Assembly: GCF_031583145.1 (NCBI RefSeq)
Contig: NZ_CP134050.1
Coordinates: forward strand, 4,453,501-4,517,500
Length of the DNA stretch: 64,000 bases
Reading direction: 5' to 3'
From: Brevibacillus brevis
Lineage (GTDB): Bacteria; Bacillota; Bacilli; Brevibacillales; Brevibacillaceae
The notes below the pieces were generated by a model that was given only the letters and a program-made list of their open reading frames with translations, made no database searches and was not told the origin of the DNA. Numbering within the stretch: position 1 is the stretch's first letter; each line of letters begins with the position of its first letter. Below are positions 15,650-24,959 of this stretch, in pieces. The position numbers and the translations under genes are program-made.

Positions 15650-15686
15650 TAGGGAAGCTGGCTTTGGCGCCGGCCTCCCTATTTTT
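15650..15686 (+). terminator. Terminator after the MFS gene
   Basis: TAGGGA-GC-GGC / GCC-GC-TCCCTA stem followed by ATTTTTATT. Confidence 0.75.
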
Positions 15687-15713
15687 ATTCAGGCAGAGAG
15701 CCGCCGCTCCGAA

Positions 15714-16010
15714 TCACCCCAGCCACGGAATGATGACAGCCAGCACGGCAGAACCGCCAAGCAGCCCCCAGGTAACCCTCCTGGACAGCTTCCGCCTGCC
15801 ATTGCCTTTGTACCAGCCCGAAAATTGCCAAAGGTTCCGGTACAGGACGAAGATCCACACGTAGATCACGACTCCGATGAGCCAGCCGTATTCGCTGCCG
15901 GCCAAATCGGCCCCGAAATAGGCGTAAACGTACTTGAGCAGCTCTCCCAGCAGTCCGCCCGCCAGCAGCATGAGCAGGACCACTCGGAGCAATTCTAAGG
16001 CAAATCCCAC
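15714..16010 (-). CDS. Small integral membrane protein, 98 residues
   Basis: Three hydrophobic segments (about 5-23, 35-53 and 75-95) separated by polar loops (YRNLWQFSGWYKGNGRRKLSRR). The start is taken as the GTG at 16010, which has GGGGGAG five bases upstream; the open frame continues further 5' but overlaps the deaminase gene. It lies 32 bases downstream of that gene and is probably co-transcribed. Family not recognised. Confidence 0.65.
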   Translation of the reverse strand: MGFALELLRVVLLMLLAGGLLGELLKYVYAYFGADLAGSEYGWLIGVVIYVWIFVLYRNLWQFSGWYKGNGRRKLSRRVTWGLLGGSAVLAVIIPWLG

Positions 16011-16042
16011 TGTTGCTCCCCCTTCCCCTTCCTTCCGCGTCT

Positions 16043-16459
16043 CTATTCCCTCGTGTATTTTTCCGGCAGCAGTTCCATGATGCCCTTCTTGCGAAACAGG
16101 CCCGGACCGTCCGGCATGATCACCTGGATTTGTTCGCCGTAATCGCTGATCAACTCTCGACACATGCCACACGGTGAGACGAGATGAGGGTCCGCTTCTG
16201 GCGAGTCGGCGTACACGGCCGCGATTGCCAGAAGCTCCTCTTCGCCTTCCGATACAGCCTTGCCCATGGCGATTGCTTCGGCGCAGACCGCCACTCTGCC
16301 GATATACGCATCGAGATTGACGGCTGCGTAGATGTTTCCGCTCTTCGTCCGAACAGCCGCTCCCACATGGTGTTTTCCCTCACGGAAGCGGGACTTGAGC
16401 ATCTGCTTCGCTGCCTCGATCAGTTCGACATCCTTTTCCCTATCCTCTTTGATGCTCAT
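16043..16459 (-). CDS. Cytidine deaminase family protein (blasticidin-deaminase-like)
   Basis: Zinc-dependent deaminase fold, 138 residues. The zinc and catalytic motif is complete: VCAEA (Cys59, Glu61) and PCGMCRE (Cys97, Cys100). The N-terminal HHVGAAVRTKSGNIYAAVNLDAYIGR is the substrate-binding stretch shared by cytidine and blasticidin S deaminases. The spacing and the GRVAVCAE context resemble blasticidin S deaminase-type proteins as much as housekeeping Cdd, so the substrate could be cytidine or a nucleoside antibiotic. AGGAGG lies five bases before the ATG. Confidence 0.82.
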   Translation of the reverse strand: MSIKEDREKDVELIEAAKQMLKSRFREGKHHVGAAVRTKSGNIYAAVNLDAYIGRVAVCAEAIAMGKAVSEGEEELLAIAAVYADSPEADPHLVSPCGMCRELISDYGEQIQVIMPDGPGLFRKKGIMELLPEKYTRE

Positions 16460-16498
16460 TCTCTTCCTCCTTCACTCCGCCTGTATCACTTACTCTGC

Positions 16499-18424
16499 CT
16501 ATACGATTTCCTGCATCGCCAGCCACGACTGGTAATGCTCGTCAAGCTGCTGCAAGAGCCGCTCGCTTTCCTCCTGCCACTCGAGCAGCTGCTGGTAGCT
16601 CTCGCCCCCGGCGGCCAGGCGGGCATGGAGCTCGCCGATTTCGCTCTCCAGCCGCGCGATCGTTTGCTCCAGTTCAGCCATCTTGTACGGGTTGGGACGC
16701 TTGGGCGAATCGGCCGCACGGGTCAACACCGGCTCTTTTTTCACAGAAGGCGCAGCGGCTTTCGCATCCAGCGCCTTCGCTTTTGCCAGTTGCCGCTGCT
16801 TTTGCTTCTCCCTGGCCTCTTCGTACGTCCCGACATCGTGGACCAATCGACCGTCTTCCACCCAAAATACGCCGTCGGCCATCTTTTGCAGAAAGTAGCG
16901 GTCGTGGGAGACGATAAACAGCGATCCGGCGAAGTCTGCCAGCGCTTCTTCCAGTGTCTCCCGCGCCTCGATATCCAGATGGTTGGTCGGTTCGTCCAGC
17001 ACCAGCAGGTTGATCTCCTGGTGCATCAACTGGGCCAGCCGCAGGCGCATCCGTTCGCCCCCGCTGAGCTGCCCGATCCGCTTGAACACGTGCTCCCCGT
17101 AGAACAGGAAGCGTGCCAGGAGATGCCGCGCCTCCGCTTCCGTGACCAGAGCCACGTCCCGGAACACATCGATGACCCGAAGATTTTGGTCTCCTTCCAG
17201 CGCCTGCTGGGACAAGTACCCGACCTTCACGTTGCTGCCGATCTTCAGGGTGCCAGCATCCGGTTCTACCTCTCCCAGCAGCATCTTGATCAGGGTGGAT
17301 TTGCCGCAGCCGTTGGGGCCGAGCAGCGCTTTGCGCTCCCCGTAGCGCAGGAGAAAACCCGCGTCGGCAAACAGTGTCTTGGCCCCGTACGCCTTGTGCA
17401 CACCGGATGCCACCAGCACGTCCTGACCGCTGCGCTCGGTCTTTTGGAAAGCAAGCCCCATGCGGTCGGCCTCCAGCCGCGGCCTTTCGATGCGCTCAAT
17501 GCGGGCCAATGCTTTCTCCATGCTCTTGGCCCGACGGTGAAACGCTTCGTTCGGCGGATTGGACCGGTTGCCCCATTCCTTCAGCCGCTTGATGGCTTCC
17601 TTCATTTTTTTAATCTGCTTTTGCTGTTCCTGATAGGCCGCGAACTGCCTCAGGAGCCGCTCCTCCCGTTCTTTGACGAAGGCGCTGTAGTTGCCGATGT
17701 AATACTCCGTTTCGCCCCCGTCGACATGATGGATCGAGGTTACGACCGCATCAAGAAAGTAGCGGTCGTGGGAAATGATCAAGACGGTACCGGGATAGCT
17801 CTGCAAAAAGCTTTCCAGCCATTCCATGGACTCTACGTCCAGATGGTTGGTCGGCTCGTCAAGCAATAGCACGTCGCTTCGCTGGCAAAGGAGCTTGGCA
17901 AGCCCGACTTTCGTTTTCTCCCCGCCGCTCAGGAGGACAAACGGCGTCGCCAAATGTTCGGCGGAAATGCCGAGGCCCTCCGTCACTTGGGCCAGCTTGG
18001 TCTCCCAATGATAGCCGTCCTGCTGCTCGAATGCCTCCTGCAGCTTTTGGTAGCGCAGCATGAGCCGCTCCAGCTTTGCTGCGGAGTCGGCCGCCTCGCT
18101 CATCTGCCTCTCCAGGCTGCGCATTTCCTCCTGCAGCTGGATGATCTCGGCAAAGGCGCTGGCAATGACGTCCTGCGCCCGCCACTGCTCCGGATAGTCC
18201 GGCGTTTGCGGCAAATACGCCCACACTTTTCCTTTGGCCCGATACAGCTCACCCGCATCGGGAGTCTCGATGCCTGCCAGCAGCTTGAAGAGCGTCGTTT
18301 TTCCCGCTCCGTTCGGCCCGACGATCCCGACCCGCTCTCCGGCCTTGATCTCGAGGGTGACGTCCTGCAATACGGGATCTGCCCCGTACGATTTTTGAAT
18401 ATGTTTGGTCGCGACTAGTATCAT
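16499..18424 (-). CDS. ABC-F family ATPase (ribosome-associated)
   Basis: Two ABC domains in one 641-residue soluble chain with no membrane segments, the ABC-F layout. Domain 1 has GPNGAGKT (36-43), LSGGEKTKVGLA and LLLDEPTNHLD. A charged helical linker follows (about 235-320, QQKQIKKMKEAIKRLKEW). Domain 2 has GPNGCGKS, LSGGERMRLRLAQ and LVLDEPTNHLD. The C-terminal 90 residues form a coiled coil (ELEQTIARLESEIGEL). ABC-F proteins bind the ribosomal E site, and many protect against antibiotics. The start has AGGAGG eight bases upstream. A long leader with an upstream frame and a terminator suggests drug-induced attenuation, favouring the resistance type over the housekeeping types. Confidence 0.92.
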   Translation of the reverse strand: MILVATKHIQKSYGADPVLQDVTLEIKAGERVGIVGPNGAGKTTLFKLLAGIETPDAGELYRAKGKVWAYLPQTPDYPEQWRAQDVIASAFAEIIQLQEEMRSLERQMSEAADSAAKLERLMLRYQKLQEAFEQQDGYHWETKLAQVTEGLGISAEHLATPFVLLSGGEKTKVGLAKLLCQRSDVLLLDEPTNHLDVESMEWLESFLQSYPGTVLIISHDRYFLDAVVTSIHHVDGGETEYYIGNYSAFVKEREERLLRQFAAYQEQQKQIKKMKEAIKRLKEWGNRSNPPNEAFHRRAKSMEKALARIERIERPRLEADRMGLAFQKTERSGQDVLVASGVHKAYGAKTLFADAGFLLRYGERKALLGPNGCGKSTLIKMLLGEVEPDAGTLKIGSNVKVGYLSQQALEGDQNLRVIDVFRDVALVTEAEARHLLARFLFYGEHVFKRIGQLSGGERMRLRLAQLMHQEINLLVLDEPTNHLDIEARETLEEALADFAGSLFIVSHDRYFLQKMADGVFWVEDGRLVHDVGTYEEAREKQKQRQLAKAKALDAKAAAPSVKKEPVLTRAADSPKRPNPYKMAELEQTIARLESEIGELHARLAAGGESYQQLLEWQEESERLLQQLDEHYQSWLAMQEIV

Positions 18425-18492
18425 GGTTAATTCCTCCTTAGATTTTGGGGGGTAACGGTCAGTGCTTTTTTGCGACAGCTGTTTGAAAGCAC

Positions 18493-18519
18493 AAAAAAAC
18501 CGCAGGCCTACGCCCGCGG
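18493..18519 (-). terminator. Attenuator-type terminator in the ABC-F leader
   Basis: Minus-strand stem CCGCGGGC, loop GTAG, GCCTGCGG (one G-U pair), then T7. It ends 69 bases upstream of the ABC-F start codon and 200 or more bases downstream of the leader promoter, so it lies inside the transcript rather than at the end of a gene. Confidence 0.75.
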
Positions 18520-18527
18520 CATCGTGA

Positions 18528-18575
18528 AGGGACGAGCGGGAGCAGAAGTGCTGCTGCGCCCGGCTCCCTGTCCCT
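18528..18575 (-). promoter_or_regulatory. Leader hairpin upstream of the attenuator
   Basis: A large stem-loop: AGGGAC and GGGAGC pair with GCTCCC and GTCCCT, with an inner AGCAG / CTGCT. It lies between the upstream frame and the terminator and could act as the switch element. Sequence complementarity is seen; the regulatory role is inferred. Confidence 0.5.
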
Positions 18576-18597
18576 GTATCGTTTGAACGACCGTTCC

Positions 18598-18735
18598 TTA
18601 TCGATGCTTGGTACGCCTATGGGATTTCCGTTCAGTTGTATGGCTAAAAATGGGCAGACTGATCCCGTTGTATGCTGCGTCATGCGTCATACTGGTAATC
18701 TCTACCACAAACCATGCGTGAACGGCTCCAGACAC
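18598..18735 (-). CDS. Candidate leader peptide, 45 residues
   Basis: GTG start with an excellent GGAGGTG site seven bases upstream, ending in TAA 23 bases before the leader hairpin. The translation (VSGAVHAWFVVEITSM...RRTKHR) has a basic C-terminus and no family resemblance. Its position inside the 5' leader of an ABC-F gene, ahead of a terminator, matches the arrangement of ribosome-mediated attenuation. It may be regulatory rather than a functional protein. Confidence 0.45.
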   Translation of the reverse strand: MSGAVHAWFVVEITSMTHDAAYNGISLPIFSHTTERKSHRRTKHR

Positions 18736-18778
18736 GTACCTGCACCTCCATTCCAAGGAAAAATTTTACCTAATCTCC

Positions 18779-18807
18779 ACTATACTACAACGCTCCGCCA
18801 ACCTCAA
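18779..18807 (-). promoter_or_regulatory. Sigma-A promoter of the ABC-F leader
   Basis: TTGAGG, exactly 17 bases, TATAGT on the minus strand, giving a leader of roughly 345 bases before the ABC-F start. Confidence 0.65.
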
Positions 18808-18834
18808 GCAGCTTCTGTATGGACAGGCAAACGT

Positions 18835-19632
18835 CTACTGCTGCGGCGCAAACAGCGGCTTTTTCGTGTCCGCATCCAGAAATACCACCGTTGTATAAGA
18901 AGGCAGGTCTGCTTTCGCCACAATGTACGGATAGGTGATCGCTTGCGTGTACATTTTTCCGGGCTCCGGCTTGGTCAGTTTGACGTAGACGATGAGCTGC
19001 TCCCAGCTCCACTGCGTGTGGGTCACCTGCAAGCCGTAGCCGGGATTCGGCGACTCGCCGCGGGCAATGACGTACAGGTTGCCTTGATGATAGATCCCTT
19101 GTTTTTGTCTGACCGATTCTACGTACGCCTGCTCCTCTTTCGTCAGCTGGTCTGCGGTCAGCAGTACCAGACCGCCTTCGTGCTCGGCTGCCATGACTTC
19201 CACCGCCCTTTTCTCGGCATTCCACGCGATTTTGCCGCCCGCCTGCTCGACGAGCCACCTCAGCGGCAGAAAGACACGTCCGCTCTGAACGACGGCTCCT
19301 TGCCCGTCTTTTACCGCCTTTCCGTTTACAGTCACTTTCCCATCTGCCAGCCCAAACGTATACGACTGCTGATCCGACAGCTTCAGCACGCCGGTGTTCT
19401 GGCTTCGGGCCCATTCCGCTTCCAGGATTCGGGCCGCATCCTCGGCTGCCACATACGTACGCTGTCCGACGAGAATGGGTGCCTGCAACAAGCTCATTTC
19501 CTCGCCATTGACGTACACGTTCGCAGCAAAGGTCGCTGCATGCGAGGGAGAGGCAGCGGGGGCAGCCGCTGCCGGATATGCCGCAAGCAACTGCACTCCC
19601 AGGGCGGCTGCTATCCATTGCTTCGCTTTCAT
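18835..19632 (-). CDS. Secreted copper-amine-oxidase-N-like / PrcB-like protein
   Basis: Exported protein of 265 residues with a signal peptide (MKAKQWIAAALGVQLLAAYP, cleavage near AAA-AP). Residues about 40-150 form a copper amine oxidase N-terminal (stalk) domain with the usual VNG...R.YV...... LPLRWLVEQAGG pattern. Residues about 170-265 resemble the PrcB C-terminal domain (YVIARGESPNPGYG ... KMYTQAITYPYIVAKA). Such proteins are common on Bacillales cell surfaces; PrcB stabilises a protease complex in spirochetes. The ATG at 19632 is preferred over one two codons upstream, because GGAGG then sits eight bases away instead of touching the start. Confidence 0.75.
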   Translation of the reverse strand: MKAKQWIAAALGVQLLAAYPAAAAPAASPSHAATFAANVYVNGEEMSLLQAPILVGQRTYVAAEDAARILEAEWARSQNTGVLKLSDQQSYTFGLADGKVTVNGKAVKDGQGAVVQSGRVFLPLRWLVEQAGGKIAWNAEKRAVEVMAAEHEGGLVLLTADQLTKEEQAYVESVRQKQGIYHQGNLYVIARGESPNPGYGLQVTHTQWSWEQLIVYVKLTKPEPGKMYTQAITYPYIVAKADLPSYTTVVFLDADTKKPLFAPQQ

Positions 19633-19753
19633 GTTCATTCCTCCATTTGTCTGCCATTATCCATGCTGTTTCTATCTTGTTAGACTGGTGATCGGTTTTA
19701 TTCGTTTCATCGATGTCTGTACCGCTCCTTTTTTCCATCGATGGCGGAACAGC

Positions 19754-19782
19754 AAAACCCGATCCCTGCACCGGGGATCGGG
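19754..19782 (-). terminator. Terminator after the AEC transporter
   Basis: Nine-base stem CCCGATCCC / GGGATCGGG with TTTT on the minus strand, 16 bases after the stop. Confidence 0.75.
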
Positions 19783-19797
19783 TGGGGCCAGCCCAAA

Positions 19798-20736
19798 TCA
19801 ATGCAAAAACCAGCTGCCCATCAGCACCACCGCAGGGATCGAGAGCAAGGCCAGCAGCGTCGAGAAAACCGTCGTCATCGCCCCCATCTCTTCATCCGCC
19901 TTGTAGCGGCCGAACAATATGGAGGCGAGTGTCAGTGTCGGCATCGCGACCTGGATCAACGCGACACTGGAGATGTCTTTGTCGATCGAAAACACGGACA
20001 AAAGCAGCGCCGCAAGCAATGGAAAGACGATCAGCTTCAAGGCGATTGGCATGCCGAGCAGCGGCAGGGAGACCTGCGGTTTGCCCTTCAAAAACATCGG
20101 GAGCAGCATGCCGATATACATCATGGCCAGCGGAGAGGCGAGCTTGGACAGCGTCCCGAACAACTGCTTGACGGGTTCGGGCGGAGCAAATCCGATCAGG
20201 GCCGAGCCAAGGCCGACGATGATGGCGATCATCGGGATGTTGATCAGCGTCTTGAGGCCCTTTAAAGAAAACGCTGCTTTATCCTGGAGCATCATCACCG
20301 CTACAGTCCACAGGACGACGTCCACTCCGGCGTCAAAGATCGCCGCAAGCAGCGCACCCTTGGGCCCGAACAGGGCGGCGCATAGCGGCAGCCCGATGAA
20401 TCCGGTGTTGCCGAGTGCGGACAGGATCGCGATCTCCCGCCGCTTCTTCGCAGAGAGGGGGAGCGTCCGCGCACTCGTCCATCCAATCGCAATACCGAGG
20501 CAGTTTAATAGAATGGAAATGATGAAAATTGAAAATATTTGCGACAACGTATTGGCGTCGATCGGCGTCTGAAAAATCCCGTCAAGAATAATGCAGGGCA
20601 TCGCCACATTCACGATGATGGTGATGACGAGACTGCGGGACTCGGCCGTCAAAGGCTGGCGGTAGCCAATCAGGCTACCGATGCCGATGATGACGGCCAT
20701 AATCAGGATCGATTGAGTCAGCGTCTGAAATTCCAT
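19798..20736 (-). CDS. Auxin efflux carrier (AEC) family transporter
   Basis: A 312-residue membrane protein with about ten hydrophobic segments in two five-helix halves. Conserved-type stretches include NVAMPCIILDGIFQTP in helix 2 and ALGNTGFIGLPLCAALFG in helix 4, the AEC crossover signature. The C-terminal half has QVAMPTLTLASILFGRY. Bacterial relatives export or import malate and similar dicarboxylates. The ATG at 20736 follows GGAGG by five bases. It lies 14 bases downstream of the Imm1-like gene, so the two are probably one operon. Confidence 0.85.
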   Translation of the reverse strand: MEFQTLTQSILIMAVIIGIGSLIGYRQPLTAESRSLVITIIVNVAMPCIILDGIFQTPIDANTLSQIFSIFIISILLNCLGIAIGWTSARTLPLSAKKRREIAILSALGNTGFIGLPLCAALFGPKGALLAAIFDAGVDVVLWTVAVMMLQDKAAFSLKGLKTLINIPMIAIIVGLGSALIGFAPPEPVKQLFGTLSKLASPLAMMYIGMLLPMFLKGKPQVSLPLLGMPIALKLIVFPLLAALLLSVFSIDKDISSVALIQVAMPTLTLASILFGRYKADEEMGAMTTVFSTLLALLSIPAVVLMGSWFLH

Positions 20737-20750
20737 GTTGTCCTCCAGCC

Positions 20751-21152
20751 CTACATCTCTACCGGCAGCCATTCCAGCTGCGCAGGCTCACCTTTCTCGC
20801 ATGTCCGCAAAACATCGCCGCATACCGGAACGGCCTGCTCCAGCGGCACACACCAGGAGATGGGGAAAGTGACCTCGCTGCCTTCAATGACCAGGGTACA
20901 CATGACACCCGTATGCTTGTCCGCCGCGAGAACGTAATGCTGGGCGACTGGCTCGTGTTCTTTCCATTGCACCAGCACTTTTCCGTTGTTCCCCCCAGCC
21001 ACGACCAGGTCTACATGATCCCCGTAGGCCGCGTGCACCAGCGTCCGGGTGCTCCCGTTCAGCTGCGCGATTTCCTTGAGGACCTCATGCCATGCGACGT
21101 GTTTTTGTTCGGTTCCGCTCTCATCTGTATAAAGACGCCAATCGTTCAACAT
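20751..21152 (-). CDS. Imm1-like protein (putative immunity protein)
   Basis: A 133-residue soluble protein. The order of features resembles the Imm1 immunity family: a central strand pair (VDLVVAGGNNGKVLVQW), a second beta section (TLVIEGSEVTFPISWCVPLEQAV) and the closing GEPAQLEW, which matches the family's terminal G-x-P-x-x-x-x-W pattern. Imm1 proteins protect against secreted polymorphic toxins. No toxin gene with YeeF, LXG or WXG100 features is nearby; the neighbour is a transporter. The call rests on pattern similarity only and could be wrong. Confidence 0.45.
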   Translation of the reverse strand: MLNDWRLYTDESGTEQKHVAWHEVLKEIAQLNGSTRTLVHAAYGDHVDLVVAGGNNGKVLVQWKEHEPVAQHYVLAADKHTGVMCTLVIEGSEVTFPISWCVPLEQAVPVCGDVLRTCEKGEPAQLEWLPVEM

Positions 21153-21376
21153 AGTATGTGGACTCCTTTTCTCATCTGCTTCCCTATGTACTCCGAATAC
21201 CGAGATTCGTACCTAATTGTACGCTTCTTCCCTGTGAAGCTCAACTGCCAAAACGGCTCGTGACGGCTGGCAAAAGCTCCAAACATAGCCTTCCGCATGA
21301 ATGAGTATCCTATGGAGGGAGAAAAAGGCGGCTACATAAACCCTATCACCCAAATCGGATTTCGAAGGTTTCGTCA

Positions 21377-21405
21377 TTGACAAATGCGACGTTCGCCACT
21401 ACTAT
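21377..21405 (+). promoter_or_regulatory. Sigma-A promoter of the cystine-type ABC operon
   Basis: Perfect TTGACA, 17 bases, TACTAT, 40 bases upstream of the first lipoprotein start. Confidence 0.8.
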
Positions 21406-21445
21406 GAATCAATGAAATTCCATCACACTAAAGGAGATCGTACGT

Positions 21446-22270
21446 ATGAAAAAGTTGATTTTCTCCGCTTTAATCTCTAGCATGCTACTGGGAATTGTCG
21501 GCTGCGGCACGTCCAATGCCCCATCCCAGCCAAATAACGCCGCTCCTGCCGATCAGGCAGCATCCCAAAGCCTGCTCGAAAAAGTGAAAGCCGACAAGAA
21601 GCTCGTCATCGGGACAGAGGGTACATACTCTCCCTTTACTTTCCACGATCAGTCCGGCAAACTGACCGGCTACGACGTGGAAGTGGCGGCAGAGGTCGCC
21701 AAGCGCCTCGGTGTGGAACCGGTCTTCCAGGAAACGCAATGGGATGCCATGTTTGCCGGGCTTGACTCCAAGCGCTTCGACGTCATCGCCAACCAGGTGG
21801 GCATTCGCCCTGACCGCCAGGAAAAATACGATTTCTCCAAGCCTTATTCCGTGTCCCACGCCGTTCTGGTCACAAACAAAAACAATACGACCGTGAAAGA
21901 CTTCAAAGACATCAAAGGTCTGAAAGCCGGCCAGTCGATGACGAGCAACTACGCAGACCTCGCCCGTTCCAACGGCGCGGAAATCGTCGCCGTCGACAGC
22001 TTCAACCAGGCGATGGACCTGATCGCTACGGGCCGCGTCGACGTCGTGCTCAACGACAACCTGACCGTGCTCGACTACTTGAAGCAAAAACCGGATACGC
22101 CGATCAAAGTCGTGGCGAAAAACGAAGAAGGACAGCCGACCGCCTTCATGTTCCGCAAGGGCAGCACCGATCTGTCCGACGCGATGAGCAAAGCGCTGGA
22201 TGACATGCGCCAGGACGGAACGCTGAAAGCCATCTCCGAAAAATGGTTCGGGGAAGACATCTCCAAATAA
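21446..22270 (+). CDS. Cystine/polar amino acid ABC transporter lipoprotein 1
   Basis: Extracellular substrate-binding lipoprotein, 274 residues, with lipobox LGIVGC (Cys20) followed by a Ser/Asn/Pro/Gln-rich linker. The SBP_bac_3 fold starts near residue 50 ([20 protein letters not shown]) and includes the binding-site motif [16 protein letters not shown]. It resembles TcyA-type cystine binders. It is the first gene of a four-gene operon (two binding proteins, permease, ATPase). AAAGGAG lies 12 bases before the ATG. Confidence 0.85.
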   Translation: MKKLIFSALISSMLLGIVGCGTSNAPSQPNNAAPADQAASQSLLEKVKADKKLVIGTEGTYSPFTFHDQSGKLTGYDVEVAAEVAKRLGVEPVFQETQWDAMFAGLDSKRFDVIANQVGIRPDRQEKYDFSKPYSVSHAVLVTNKNNTTVKDFKDIKGLKAGQSMTSNYADLARSNGAEIVAVDSFNQAMDLIATGRVDVVLNDNLTVLDYLKQKPDTPIKVVAKNEEGQPTAFMFRKGSTDLSDAMSKALDDMRQDGTLKAISEKWFGEDISK

Positions 22271-22344
22271 GCGATTGACAAAACTTGGGGCGGCCATTAG
22301 TATGTTCCTTATTCAATTCACATCGGTTTAGTGGGGGTTAATTT

Positions 22345-23184
22345 ATGAAAAAAGGTTTATTCTCTGTAATCGTCTCCACACTCGTCTTCGCATTAGCGGG
22401 CTGCGGAGCTGCTCCAACCAGCCAGCCGCAGCAAAGCCAAGGATCGTCAACCCCTGCTTCTGCCGAGACCAAACAGGAACAGAACTTGCTCGATAAAGTA
22501 AAAGCAGACGGCAAGCTGCTGATCGGCACCGAGGGAACATACGCCCCCTTCACCTTCCACGACCAGTCGGGCAAACTGACCGGCTATGATGTGGATGTCG
22601 TGACGGAGGTGGCCAAACGCATCGGCGTGGAGCCGGTCTTCCAGGAAACGCAGTGGGATGCCATGTTCGCCGGTCTCGACTCCAAGCGGTTCGACGTGGT
22701 CGCCAACCAGGTGGGCATTCGTCCGGATCGCCAGGAAAAATACGACTTTTCCAAGGCTTATACCGTCTCTACGGCAGTCCTTGTCACGCACAAAGACAAC
22801 ACGACCGTGAAAGGCTTTGAGGATATCAAAGGCTTGAAAGCCGGGCAGACGCTCACCAGCAACTTGACAGACATCGCGAAGAAGAACGGCGCGGAAATCG
22901 TCGGGGTCGAAGGCTTCAACCAGGCGATTGACCTGCTCGTCTCCAAGCGTGTCGACGTCACGATCAACGACGGCCTCTCGCTCCTGGACTTCCTCAAGCA
23001 GAAGCCGGATACGCCGATCAAGATCGTCGCCAAGGATCCGAACGTCGCGGAAAACGGGTTCATGTTCCGCAAAGGCAATCCGGAGCTGGTCGAAGCCTTC
23101 AACAAAGCGCTGGATGACATGACAAAAGACGGCACGCTCAAAAAAATCTCCGAGAAATGGTTTGGTGCAGATGTCTCTCAGTAA
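22345..23184 (+). CDS. tcyA: Cystine/polar amino acid ABC transporter lipoprotein 2
   Basis: A close paralogue of the preceding gene: 279 residues, lipobox LALAGC (Cys20), and long identical stretches such as [19 protein letters not shown] and [15 protein letters not shown]. Differences are concentrated in the second lobe (for example SMTSNYADLARSNGAE versus [16 protein letters not shown]), which may alter ligand preference. GGGGG precedes the ATG and it overlaps the permease by 14 bases, so this copy is the one tightly coupled to the membrane parts. Confidence 0.85.
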   Translation: MKKGLFSVIVSTLVFALAGCGAAPTSQPQQSQGSSTPASAETKQEQNLLDKVKADGKLLIGTEGTYAPFTFHDQSGKLTGYDVDVVTEVAKRIGVEPVFQETQWDAMFAGLDSKRFDVVANQVGIRPDRQEKYDFSKAYTVSTAVLVTHKDNTTVKGFEDIKGLKAGQTLTSNLTDIAKKNGAEIVGVEGFNQAIDLLVSKRVDVTINDGLSLLDFLKQKPDTPIKIVAKDPNVAENGFMFRKGNPELVEAFNKALDDMTKDGTLKKISEKWFGADVSQ

Positions 23185-23866
23185 CTTTTTTGACAATCCA
23201 GAACGCCTGGACCGTTGGATCTCAATCGCGCAAAGCTCCTTTCTCCCTCTGGTGAAAGGAGCCTTGCTCTATTCTATTACCCTTGCCATTGCGTCCTTTT
23301 TCATCGGTCTGATCATCGCGGTTTTTACCGCACTCGCCCGGATTTCCGGCATCAAGGTGCTGTCCGCCATCGCCAGGATCTACGTCTCTATCGTTCGCGG
23401 CACGCCGCTGCTCGTGCAGCTGTTCATCATCTTTTTCGGCTTGCCCAGCATCGGCATCATGATCGATCCGATCCCGTCCGCTATCATCGGCTTTTCGCTC
23501 AGTGTAGGAGCGTACTCCTCCGAGATCGTGCGCGCAGCGATTTTATCGATCCCCAAAGGACAGTGGGAAGCGGCCTACTCCATCGGGATGAGCTACCGCC
23601 AGGCACTTCAGCGGGTCGTCCTGCCGCAAGCGGCTCGTGTATCCATCCCGCCGCTGTCCAACTCCTTTATCAGCCTGGTCAAGGACACCTCGCTTGCTGC
23701 GGCGATCCTCGTGCCCGAGATGTTCCGCAAAGCGCAGGAGATCGTGGCATCCACGTACGAACCGCTCCTGGTCTATTCCGAGGCGGCACTTATCTACTGG
23801 GTGATTTGCTTCGTGCTTTCGATCATTCAGGACCGCCTCGAAAACAGGCTGGACCGCTATGTATAA
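23171..23866 (+). CDS. tcyB: Cystine-type amino acid ABC transporter permease
   Basis: A 231-residue HisM/GlnP-type permease with about five membrane segments. The N-terminal part has [23 protein letters not shown] and [18 protein letters not shown]. The EAA loop is [22 protein letters not shown], which contacts the ATPase. The ending [12 protein letters not shown] resembles TcyB. The ATG at 23171 gives a conventional start and lies inside the end of lipoprotein 2; an upstream TTG is less likely. It is the only permease in the operon, so it probably works as a homodimer with either binding protein. Confidence 0.87.
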   Translation: MSLSNFFDNPERLDRWISIAQSSFLPLVKGALLYSITLAIASFFIGLIIAVFTALARISGIKVLSAIARIYVSIVRGTPLLVQLFIIFFGLPSIGIMIDPIPSAIIGFSLSVGAYSSEIVRAAILSIPKGQWEAAYSIGMSYRQALQRVVLPQAARVSIPPLSNSFISLVKDTSLAAAILVPEMFRKAQEIVASTYEPLLVYSEAALIYWVICFVLSIIQDRLENRLDRYV

Positions 23867-23885
23867 GAGAAGTAGGTGAATTCGC

Positions 23886-24620
<735 letters not shown>

Positions 24621-24643
24621 TAGAGATTTATGGAATGAAAAAG

Positions 24644-24684
24644 GAAAGGCTCTGCGCCCACTATACCAGCGCAGAGTCTTTTTC
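24644..24684 (+). terminator. Terminator of the cystine-type ABC operon
   Basis: Stem GGCTCTGCGC / GCGCAGAGTC followed by TTTTTCCTTT. Confidence 0.85.
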
Positions 24685-24697
24685 CTTTCCAGCCAGA

Positions 24698-24784
24698 TTA
24701 GTCATCGCAAAAAGCAGCGATGAGAAGAATGATGATAATGATCCACCAAATACCGCCACCGTTGAAGCCGAATCCGAATCCCAT
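24698..24784 (-). CDS. YjcZ family sporulation miniprotein, 28 residues
   Basis: A 28-residue peptide starting MGFGFGFNGGG, followed by a hydrophobic run IWWIIIIILLIAAF and ending CDD. This is the glycine-rich head plus membrane tail pattern of the YjcZ/tiny-TM sporulation proteins found in Bacillales spores. AGGAGAG lies seven bases before the ATG. It is convergent with the tcy operon and probably transcribed late in sporulation (inference from family). Confidence 0.8.
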   Translation of the reverse strand: MGFGFGFNGGGIWWIIIIILLIAAFCDD

Positions 24785-24959
24785 TCCTATTCTCTCCTCT
24801 CTCTTGGCGATGATAGCAGCTGCCGCCTTGCGACGGTCAGCGCCTTACTTTCACCATATGACAAACCCTTCCCGTCCGTATGGATGCCTGTCTATCGCTT
24901 CTCCCAATTCAAAAAAATCGGGTGCTTGCCTCCCTAAAATTAACAAAGCCTTTATGCAG

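Noticed and set aside
16184-17869. A 561-codon plus-strand frame opposite the ABC-F and deaminase genes
   Set aside because: Spans two real genes on the other strand and has only Leu/Gln/His-rich composition.
18425-18807. T-box riboswitch upstream of the ABC-F gene
   Set aside because: GC-rich hairpins and a terminator are present, but the conserved T-box sequence (AGGGTGGNACCGCG type) is missing and the gene is not amino-acid related.
21153-21445. S-box or other sulfur riboswitch before the cystine-type operon
   Set aside because: The promoter lies only 40 bases before the start codon, leaving no room for a riboswitch in the leader.
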